Position numbers and translations under genes: made by a program. Source: Arthrobotrys musiformis (taxonomy: Eukaryota > Ascomycota > Orbiliomycetes > Orbiliales > Orbiliaceae). From it: a stretch of 64,000 nt of DNA. The notes below the pieces were generated by a model that made no database searches, was not told the origin of the DNA, and worked only from the letters and a program-made list of their open reading frames with translations. The stretch covers positions 4,434,501-4,498,500 of the forward strand of contig JAVHJL010000002.1 in the NCBI GenBank assembly GCA_036971715.1, written 5' to 3'. Below, one piece after another: positions 21,601-31,217 of this stretch (positions are counted from its first letter, which is position 1; each line of letters opens with the position of its first letter).

Positions 21601-23034
21601 TAGAACTCGACCATTGGAGCATGCCCTCCGAGAGAGCTACGATGAAGAAATGCCACTTTTGGGGGGAGCCGGCTTCGGAACTCCATCCAAACGAAAGGTC
21701 GCCGTTGTAACAACTTTAGAAGGACAGCCAACTTTATTGGCCAACTATAACCGAACGGTAAATGGGGCCTTCGATACAAAGAGTAAGGAGACTGCATGCA
21801 GCGCGCGTTAGTGCACTACATTTTAAATATTACCTAGCTAACTATTTTATAGTTTACCAATTCCAACGGGCCGTTAATCAAGACAAAGAACTAAAAATAT
21901 GGGAAGCGTAAGTGCTCTCTCTTCAACAAACCTGCGGAGCATCGCACATCCAGACTAAAAGTTAGACTGGTTAACCCTTTAACCCATTATGTAGTGCTCG
22001 AGCAACATCTGCGGCCCCATTTTATTTTAAGCCTTTCACACACAAGGGTACCGGGGCCATATATGTGGACGGCGGCATACAACATAATAACCCAGCCTAT
22101 ATAGCAGAATCCGAAAGAAAGCTTCTTTGGCCAGAATCCAAACACCTACAGCCGGATATCTTCCTCTCTCTCGGCACTGGCATCAACCCGAGAATGGATA
22201 TGACGGGGAAACGAGGAAACCTTAGAGGCACTTCAAGAATCGAGTCATTTCTCAAGATACTCCGATCGGTTGCTGAAGATCGCATACAAGATAGCCCTGC
22301 TTGTGAAAAGGCCTGGAATACCTTTTTCTCCGGGATTCCCTCAACGCCGATGTCCGATCGAAGTGGTGTCGCGCTAGATCAAAGGTATATCAGACTAAAC
22401 GTTCCACTCAAACGCAAGGACGACCCGCCGGAACTAGACGATACGTCGCCTGAAACGCTGAAATATCTTATAACTGCCACGAAAAACTTTATCGCGAAAG
22501 ATAGAGACATAATACGGAACATCGCAAATAGTCTGCTCTGCTCAGCATTTTATTTCGAAGTTCTGCATGCAGAGGTTTGCGATCCTGACGAAACTCGTCA
22601 GATTCAATACAAAGGTATCTACACCCTAGCTAATTTGATCGATTTGATGCTATATACATTGACGCTAACCCCCCGGGATAGGTGAAATCCGATGCCGCTT
22701 TGAAGACAAATCTACGGAAATCAAAAACCTTGGGAATTTTCTACTTAACATTCGGAACGCCCGCAACACCTCCCGAAGCTGGAGCCCGATTTTTACAATG
22801 TGGGAACAATACAACGGCTGGTCCCTCAGACTATCGATGACATTAAAAACTCGAGAACGGATGGCTAAGGAAGGGGTCTTTTCAATGGATCCAATTGAAT
22901 ATCGTTCCTTGTCGGACACTTCTATTGTCCAAATGGGCTTACATCTTGATCAATCGACTAGTTACCCAATCAGTGGATTCCCTCGAGTTTTGTATAAGGA
23001 TGTGAAATTATGTGGGTTCTCTTTCGCCTCTTAA
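18644..23034 (+). CDS. Zinc finger - P-loop GTPase-like - RING-like - patatin phospholipase protein
   Basis: Exons are 18644-18854, 18913-19867, 19965-20149, 20218-20487, 20537-21179, 21251-21358, 21439-21782, 21853-21907, 21995-22614 and 22682-23034, giving 1247 residues in one frame. Domains in order are a B-box-like finger (C96, C101, C109, C112, C117, C121, H128), a Walker A motif GETGAGKS at 223-230 with a DCEG G3-like motif at 295-298, a RING-like finger from about 682 (CICC, CGH, CxxC, CPL), and a patatin domain. The patatin domain has oxyanion loop DGSGAR at 754-759, nucleophile GTSGG with S791, and DGG with D949. That is a complete Ser/Asp dyad, so an active acyl hydrolase is likely. 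No clear NKxD guanine motif is seen. It resembles fungal proteins annotated FabD/lysophospholipase-like. The exon 3/4 junction is the weakest: its AG acceptor follows a poor branch site, and a frame shift there cannot be excluded. An immune or incompatibility role is inference. Confidence 0.85.
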
Positions 23035-24114
23035 AAACTGGGACGTCGAATTTATTAATGCTAGTTGAATACAGTGAACCGGACTCCTGGACAACAGAGG
23101 CCTCGTAGAGGTCATCCCTATATTTATTGCGGGGACATCAGCGATAGGGCAAGCCTCGGAACCCCTATTGAATCCAGGATAGAGCTCGAGTAAAAGGCGT
23201 GGCCTCTGAGATTGAGAATGGAGATGTTAGTAACGCATCGTATGGACGAAGGCATCAATTTCAATTCCACTTTCAAATAAATTATCCACGCCTGTTTCAA
23301 ATATTTTCCAACATAATTTTCGAGAAGATTCACCTTTGCTTCTCCCGCCCCTGGAAAGGCACATCATTATATACATGGACCGTCGCGGGGAAACTTCTAC
23401 TTCGAAATTTGACTTGATACAAAATATGATTTAAATTATATCCAAAAGTTCAAGCAAATAGGATGCCAATTGAATCTAAATCCAACCTCAATAGTACATC
23501 TAGCCTAGAGTTGTGTCGTATACCAGAGCTGGCCGAAGGGCTAGAGGCCAACCCGTCTCAAGCATTTGAAAATAATATAATTGTGTACTACCCATCCTTT
23601 ACAAACAAACGGAATGATATGATATTTATCTCGGCTCGTCCCCTCTTAAATCTTTTGGTTTTTGCCTTTGTTACAAAGCAAAACTGGCATACTTTAATAA
23701 GTCTGAGATAATATATACCTACAGGTTTGCATGTAATCAAATGGACAACCAAGACTTATGCTTAGATGTCATGTCTTATATCTGCGTCACCGCCGAACTC
23801 TGCGGTTGCAAAGCTAGCACCCCCCTCATAGTGTTCATACTTAAAACTAATATTAGCAAATTATATATAAAAGGCATAAAACTGTCTACAAACGCGAACC
23901 CAATATCGTAACTACTGTGGTAGAAGCGGGCTAGATGGAACCCATACAAATAAAGAAAGAAAAACAAAAAAAAAAAAAAAAAAAAAGAAAGAGAACCAAG
24001 GATATCAAGAGCCGTATAAAAAAAACCCCCCCCTCTTTAGAAAATAGTAGTAGAGATGCGTAAAAAGTAGGGGGAAAAAAAATTTGGCATGAAGAAAAAT
24101 CCCGCTTTTCAATT
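23035..24114. other. Intergenic, AT-rich
   Basis: This separates two convergent genes. It contains the right copy of the 35-base direct repeat (23507-23541), an A-rich run at 23955-24000, and AT-rich DNA. Short open frames at 23199 and 23463 show no extension by splicing. I see no gene. Confidence 0.5.
23507..23541 (+). repeat. Imperfect 35-base direct repeat, right copy
   Basis: This is the partner of 17436-17470, in the same orientation, with 30 of 35 bases matching by eye. Together the two copies bracket the patatin-domain gene. Confidence 0.6.
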
Positions 24115-24626
24115 CTAAACCATTTGTGATGTTCGAGATTCCAGGATACCGATTTCCTTCAAGCAATCAACCAGACCCCTTCCCGCCTCCAAAACTGATA
24201 TCATTGCCGTGATTTGGGTTTTCGTAATCCACCGCTTAGTTAAGAAGAAGAGAGTGGTGGCAATAGCGATCGTAACTTTGTACCAAGGTACATCATTCTG
24301 TAGAATTGTGTGTTCTCTCTTTAGTTATTGTTTCTCATTATATAAAGTTATAGGAGGCCTATATGTGCATAGGTGGATAGAGCTACGGAATATATACATA
24401 CCGAGGTGGTCTCAAGCTCTTCGAAAAAGCTAATGACCGACTGAAGAAACTTTTGCCAGAAGATGGGGGAGCTCGATAAAAGCGATTTCAAATATTTAAC
24501 AAGGCTGCTGAGGTTGGGGCCTGAAGAGTTTGGTGTGGGACCCCCCTCAGCAGAATCCGACATGGACGATGGCGAAGGTAATCCGGGGCCCGGGATTTTA
24601 TTTGATGAATCTGAAGTAGAGTCCAT
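24115..24626 (-). CDS. Small membrane-anchored hypothetical protein
   Basis: Exons (minus) are 24626-24402 and 24297-24115, giving 135 residues. The 104-base intron (GTATGT...CTACAG) joins the exons in phase 0. The first 40 residues are Ser/Pro/Gly-rich and acidic. Residues 41-75 look like an amphipathic, aromatic helix region (LVKYLKSLL, FWQKFLQSVISFFEEL). After the junction comes a hydrophobic segment at about 80-95 (YKVTIAIATTLFFL) flanked by Lys/Arg, a plausible single membrane span, and then an amphipathic tail. A + strand frame of 73 residues overlaps it antisense and is less convincing because the minus-strand model is supported by a good intron and membrane-like composition. The family is not recognised. 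It is convergent with the patatin-domain gene, 1.08 kb away. Confidence 0.6.
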
Positions 24627-27169
24627 CAAATCGGTCACAATACCAAAGGCGCCGGCAGGCAGGAGGAGTGTGAGGTTCGACTAAGTTCTCGAGCTCCACG
24701 GCCCCGAATAATTTTAGAAAACGAGATAGAAATATAATGAGAAACCAGTATCTAGTTGAGTGAGGGTGATTTCAAAAAGTTGGAACCGCGAAAAAAAAGG
24801 ATATATATTTACGCGGGAGCAAACTGGTTAGAACGAGCGCCCATGCTCTAAATTCCAGCTAGGTAACTACTGGGCGAGTTCAAGTTGTCGCGAATCTAGT
24901 TCTTTATGTACTTTTTTAAGCAGGCTAGTTATTTGAGTCAGCCGCTTGAGGACCATTGCAAGAAAAGTTTCGACCGCCCCCTAAACTGGAGACAAAACTT
25001 CGGAAGTCAATGGGCCGTTCTTATGTCCTGGCTTGGTGGGAAGGCCTTACAGTAACTTCAAGTTCGCTCCGTAATGCTATCGCTACAATCTACCTACAAT
25101 TTACGTGTACGATCAACATTCTTATGAAGGCAAGAACTCTGAAGCTCGGAGCCCTCGAATATAACTCATTCGGCGTTTTCAAGAACATGCATAATGAGCT
25201 GTCCTCCACCTCCCCGCTTTTAATCAATGCTCATCGCTCAACATCTTCAGCGTTTTAACTAGCTACCCCACCGCCAATGGGGCAATCCCGCGTTTTAGAT
25301 ACCCTCAAAGCAAACAAAAAAGCTGCGGGCTGCAAGCCTACCAAAGGAAAAGGTTGCAAATACAGGATTGAGGAGCTCAATATCGCAGTCCCAAGCGGGA
25401 CACCCCTAACGCACACTCCGCAACCGGGGAGCCCGATCTCCACACGGCTAAGGATTGGTTCTTTCCTATTGTTCAGAGCAGATGGTGCGGAAGAAGACAA
25501 CCCGCAAAAGTGCACTCGTGGCCTACCAATGTCAACGGAACTGTTATTGTCTTTTGCGGATGGTACATGTACGGTTATCACACCTTCGTTTGTGACAAAT
25601 ACTTTGTTTCAACAATGACTGCTGTCGAACTCTTCATGCATTATTGAAGGATCCGGGATGTATCTACGCGAATTCCTTGTAACGGGAATCTTGCGATCCA
25701 CTTTGATATCTTGATGATTTAGTTTGACTGTTATTTATATCTCAAAAAAGCAATCTTTTATAGAGACATATTTAGACGATATGGTTTCAGGTTTCTCTAT
25801 TTAGATCACATGCATTCTAATGCCACGGGTTGTATTGCAGATTGCGGCATACAGGTTCCGCCGTGATAACAATACTTCCTCATACTCTGGCGCACATGGG
25901 TATGTTAGAACACTTGCATATTAACGTTCCTAGTGGGCATGAAATTTTTGAACGCCGGACTTTGTTCCATGCGATTTATATCTGTAAAAAAAGGGTCATT
26001 TGCTTGAGTCATTGTAGATATGCATAGATAACTCTTGGAGGCCTAAAACTAGAGCACGGAAAAATATATACAATGCGTCGAAGAAAAATCAGTAAATTTC
26101 AATATCTAAGCTGACCTGCCAGCTAATCCCCAGTCACACATTCGTCTGCGTTCTTCAGAAAAACAACAGGTCGCGAGGCGTTTCTGAGTCACGTAGCAGG
26201 ACTAGCCCCCAGATCAGCTGAAAACAGGGCCGACGGAGCAAGCCCCAAAACAGTCAGTTATCTGTGCCACAAGCACGGTCCACCTTGCGGTTAATGCGAA
26301 AACAATCGTTCAGCCTCGCTTCGTGCTTCCTAAGCGCCCTCGTCGTTTGCCGTGTGAGGAGACATACGTCTTTCTGGGACGTGGAATCCGCCGAGTAGAA
26401 ATGTATTGCAAGAAGTACCCGGGCATGAATAGAAGTGAATCCTGTTGCTAAATTTGGGAGAATGTCAATTTTTCAAAGAAAAAAAAGTAGCAAAAAGTTC
26501 GAGGGCTTCCGTTCTCATATATGGTGAAAGAAATACCACATCTGAAGCTGCGTTGTGGTCTCCGCAGACCCCCATTCCTCGATCGTAGCCTGCAAGATAT
26601 AGTTATATAATATAATATTACCCGGTCCAATAATCAGAAATGCCAATATTAAACCCTCCGAGTTTGCTCAAAAGGCACGACAAGTTACAAACTGAGATTC
26701 TTTCATATTGTAACGAATGGCAGTTTGCGCTAAAGAAATTGTAACATTCCCAAGAATGGCAATCCATCTTAGCCTTAGGCAATTGGCTCCAAACTCAGAA
26801 AGCCTTGTTATTTTCCCATTAGTATTACTGCACTCTCCTCAGGAAATATTTCCTTTATATCCGCGCGTGAGCAGCTTGAAATACTTTTTATATCTCGACA
26901 ATCTAACATATCCGGTGTGCGTCTCCTTTTACAACTTTATATCAATCCTCCTTTTCGATTCTAGAGCCTCTAGACACAATCTCCCCATTCCCAGAGACTT
27001 CCTTATCGGCCCTTTAGTATATTGCCATTCGAATATTTCCTACAAAGCCCACAGCCTCTCGAATCTCCCACTAGATCCTGCTGTTATAATTACCCTTTCA
27101 ATTTCCAAAACTATCGATATCTTAGATTGAATCTAAATACATTAAACCTCCCTATTAATCTACACAAAA
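24627..27169. other. Gene-poor interval, possible degenerate coding relics
   Basis: This is 2.5 kb without a supported gene. At 25277-25618 frames are open on both strands. One + frame without an ATG runs to a TGA at about 25648 and is rich in aromatic residues (WFFPIV, CGWYMYGYH), so it may be a decayed gene, but I recognise no family. Bases 25640-26100 and 26430-26720 are AT-rich. Nothing else is seen. Confidence 0.4.
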
Positions 27170-27532
27170 ATGGAACCCTCATATCAAGACCACTTCCAAG
27201 TAAATCTCGGACATATCCTAGCCGGCACGTTCAAAACATCGGCAATGAGAAGTACTTCTCAGCTGGAAATGTCAACAGTTATCGTAGCAACACCACCATG
27301 GGCAGTGTTAAAACAACATTACTCCCCGCACTTTATTCGCTTGGAGGAGGAGCTAAGAGGATTGTTTAAAATGACAGTAGAAGACTTAAGGGCTGCGCAG
27401 TGTGTAAGTTCACACTTATTATTATTTTCAATTACACGTACGGCTACGTAGTATACTAGTACACGAACGAAGCTAATTCATTTGACATGATAGCTCCTAC
27501 AGATAGCGCGTAGCCCGAAGGGCTCCTTTTAG
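27170..27532 (+). CDS. Short orphan protein (tentative)
   Basis: Exons are 27170-27403 and 27494-27532, giving 90 residues. The ATG follows AACA-type sequence (CACAAAAATGG). The donor is GTAAGT, a CTAAT branch site lies 19 bases before the acceptor ATAG, and the second exon closes with a stop after 12 codons in phase 0. The protein is mixed in composition, without signal peptide, membrane span or cysteine pattern. I recognise nothing in it. The good donor and branch are the main support. It could equally be the 5' end of a degenerated gene. It is convergent with the 793-residue gene, with 126 bases between the stops. Confidence 0.4.
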
Positions 27533-27658
27533 GTCCCCTTTAGTCTCGTCACAAAAATCCCCTCCCCCCCTCAACTTTTTAGATCTGTGGAAGAATCGAT
27601 ATATTATCATCCCAACTCAAAACTTTCGGCTAGCAAGTGAAAATCTCCAATATTGTAA

Positions 27659-30385
27659 TCACAAAACCTTCCCTAGTACCTCCATCATCTCTTTTGACTG
27701 TACTCTCAGTTCATCCGTATACTCTTTCAACATCAAAGCCTGTTCTTGTAGGTAAATAAAGTAATCTTCAGATACGTCGGTCGTTAACTTTGGCTTTTCC
27801 TCCTCCGCGTATACGAGGGCTCTATTTTCCCTCACGAGTTTCCACGAAGCCTTATGGAAGGCTGTATCAAATTCATACCTCCCGCCAATTTCGGGTTTAG
27901 TAAACCAAAGGAAGGCATGGACTTCGGTTGTCAGCAACCAAAGTTTACGTAGAAGCGCCGTGGCTATAATATTATTTTTTCACAACGTTAGATCCCGAGA
28001 TATCGTATGCCAGAAGTTATGAAATAGACTTACACTTCCGCCGGAACTCCGCCGCTGCATCCATCTTCCCTTGCCCCGCCATATCCCTTCCTGCTTTTAA
28101 TGCTTTAGCTGCAAGCGCTATCGCAGGATTCGCGGACATAAACCCGAGTCCTGTCTCCATTAAATTTAACCCGGAAGACAACATCGAGCCCCCGGCGGGA
28201 TCAACTTCGACACCGGTGGCATACCGGACTACATTCTCGCTGCAGATATATGTTATCACGATTCTGTGGGTTGCGATTAGGAATTTGTTGAGTATGAAGC
28301 GGCCTGGTATTGATTTTACGTCGAATGAAATGGCCGAGGCTGGTGAATGGGTGTCGATAATTTTAGAAAGCGATTCTTCTGCCGCCATGAGCGAGGGGAG
28401 GCAGTCATCGATTGATTTGGTAAATTTTAGTTTGTAGTCCTTATCTGGCGGGTAGTCAAATGGGCAGGGGAACTAGAAACGGTGTGAGTATAACTGGATT
28501 TTAAAATTGTGGTTTCGAGACTTACTTCACTCCTGACTTTAGCCCACCCAGTCAACTTCCCACTGTCTTGTGGTCCATCCATATAAAGTTTATCATCTAT
28601 CAGATCCACCCCAAACGCTTCCCCGGTCTTATCAACAACCTTCAAGATGGTCCCAAACGCCGAGGACTTCGATTTCCCCAACGATATCGCAGACTGAACA
28701 AGTGAATCTTTAGATTTTGCGAATTCAAGAGTAGATGTCACGAGCGCGGCTTTAGATTCCAAAATTTCGGTGGCCGCCGCTGTTGATTCCGTTAGGGCGG
28801 CTTCGGCTTTACCCAGAGCGACTGACGCTTGGGCCTCTGCGAGCGCTACGGTGGTTTCGATTACTTCGGTTTCTGACTTTTGAATTGCAGTGGTGGATTC
28901 GACGATAGTTGCCTTGAGCTCTTCTGTGCCTGCTTCGACAACGGCTTCGATGACTGTTTCAACAGCTGCTGTAACCGTCGTGACTGACGGTCCCGGCTCT
29001 CCAACATCCGATGTAGCAGGGGTACTAGCCCCTTCAGCGGTATCAGGAATTTCAGACACCGTTATCTCCACCTTTGCTTCCACCTTTGCTTTTGTGCCGT
29101 CTTCATCTTTTGTCTCCACCTTGGCTTCGATTGTCGACTCCTTCTTAGTCTCGTTCTCCGATTTGGTTATATTCGTCGCAACATCGGTTATTGCTGATAC
29201 ATCCGTAATCGCTGCTGCCGACTTGACAACATTACTTATGGGTAATGCGCCCATCAAGTTTCCAGCGAGGCTAGACGGACGAACAAGTCAGATATCTAGA
29301 TATTCTACTGCCAGTTAAGGTGATTAAGCATACCCTGCAACCGGTGGCATACCAACACCAGCACCACTTCCACTTCCACCTTTATCAGCAGCAGCAACCT
29401 CAGCGAACGGTTCCCCACCCCAGAGCAATGCAGCACCTCTATACCACTCCGCTAGCGCCTCCCGGTCCCAAGCATCTTGAAACTCAGTGTTGGGAACGGG
29501 AATAAACTCCGCGTCCACAAACCCCGGGAATTTGGAAACGGTGTCGACGGACGGGTAAAGTGTATTCCGCATGAGATACTGAACATCTTCAACAGTTAGG
29601 GGCGATTTCGTGAGATTGTCAAGGCGAACCTAGAGTATATATTAGCATTTATACATTCAACTCCCCGAGCTCCCGCATGGAAAGGGTAGTGGCGAACACA
29701 TACATAAAGCCTCGAACTCTCCGCCTCAGAGCCCGAATCGGTACTCTGAGTAAAAGTAAAATCCCCATACCCCGCAACATCAGCTTTCGCACCATCGGCT
29801 TTACCATCCGACAGGGCAAGCTTGCTCTTCTTCTTGCTCTTAAGCGGCAAATCAACGACATTTATAAAATACTCGTCAATCCACGCTCTATATTGTTCAC
29901 TATTAACTTCATTCCCAAATTTTGGGTGGGAAACGATGAAATGACATGATTCCTGCGACAGGGTTTCGTCAAAGACTTGTGTCCTCGAGAGGCCTAGGGC
30001 GTCCTTTATACTGTCAATTGTAATGTCGGAAGCCCTGGGTATTTGCGGCGCCCATCCGGCCGATCTCACGGTAAGTATTAGATCAATGCACAGAATCCCA
30101 GAAAACTTGACAAAAAAAAGAAAGGAAAGAAGGGAAATAAAATTCTCACTCGAAAGCCCAGTCTCTCTTCGCCAAAACCACCTTGGTCGTGAATCCAGCA
30201 ACGTCCCCGCTAGACCTAACTTTGTCGAGGTAGTTCAGATAACCCTGGCATAAAGTCTCTAATTTTGTGGCTAGAATCTCGAGATTCGCTTCCCATTCGA
30301 AGGTCAGTAACTTCAGCACCAGCCGGAGCTGTGTTAAAAACCTTTCCCCGTCGATTTCATACGGTTCATCCTGGATCCCCGACAT
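27659..30385 (-). CDS. 793-residue orphan with Val/Ala/Thr/Glu-rich helical middle
   Basis: Exons (minus) are 30385-30150, 30064-29704, 29629-29334, 29270-28526, 28472-28034 and 27963-27659. All five introns (53-85 bases) keep frame, and the total is 793 residues. The N-terminal 230 residues look globular (for example FLTQLRLVLKLLTFEWEANLEIL). A Gly/Ser/Ala linker follows (KGGSGSGAG), then about 190 residues dominated by Val, Ala, Thr and Glu with repeated EAK-VE-like units. That middle is probably a long helix or coiled coil, resembling LEA-like or apolipoprotein-like composition. The C-terminal 250 residues are again globular, with LGFMSANPAIALAAKALKAG as the most hydrophobic part. There is no signal peptide. 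No family is recognised, and I propose no function. Confidence 0.8.
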
Positions 30386-31217
30386 GGTATGGGTATACGA
30401 AAATTGTATAATTAATATATATGAGTACAAATTCGAAAGCGTCTACAATATTAACCAAAGTCCCAGGTCATGGAGGGAAACCGGAAAGAGGGGTTCATTT
30501 TATATCTTGTGGAACGCAACACCCAGCTCCGAACGCGAATTTTGGTCAATCCCTTAGGCCCTTGCGGCGTCCAGACCCCTCCATCCAGGAAAAAAAAAGG
30601 GCTCCACTTTATGTTTATCAATGGATGTGCTAGTCCCTATTGGGAAGGGGACCCGCGGCGCTGCACTTCATGTGGAATCCAACCATTGGCCCAGCCTGGT
30701 GTGGGAGGCCAGCTGAGGTGCAGAACCATACGGGTTGCCTCAACTCGATCTTCGACCTGAGGAATGAGGGTCTTGACCAAGATGCAGGCCAGAAAACGGT
30801 CTAGCTTGTAGAATCACGCATTTCCGACCTAACACCCCAAAGATAGAGATACAACCATATAGGGAAACGTCTACCTTTGCTATCGACTTATGCATCGACA
30901 GCGAGCAGCTATCTTAGTATCCCCAGGAGGATAGCCAACAAGCAGCCGCATGCATCCAAGCAAAGAACAAATACCACACCCAAAATGTGTTGAGCGGAGG
31001 TTGGTGATTCGGCAAATTAAGCGGATGGCTGGGAAGTTCCACAGGAGGAGGCTCCCAGCTGCCCAGAACGGGCAAAGCCAATGTCGTCAGCGTGCACCAC
31101 CAATTGCGAACTGAACTTGGGCCCCGAAATCCGGGGCAATCGTTCTATTCCCCTTTCTTACTCCATAGTCGTCAATCGGAGGGTTGAAATGGTTCCAATT
31201 TGAACGGGGCCCCAATC
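30386..31217. other. Divergent intergenic region
   Basis: This holds the promoters of the 793-residue gene (-) and dipeptidyl-peptidase V (+). I see no gene. The + strand frames at 30421-30760 have no supporting splice sites. Confidence 0.5.

Noticed and set aside
24463..24684. 73-codon + frame (acidic, Gly/Pro-rich)
   Set aside because: It overlaps the minus-strand small membrane protein, which has an intron and membrane segment in its favour. The + frame has neither.
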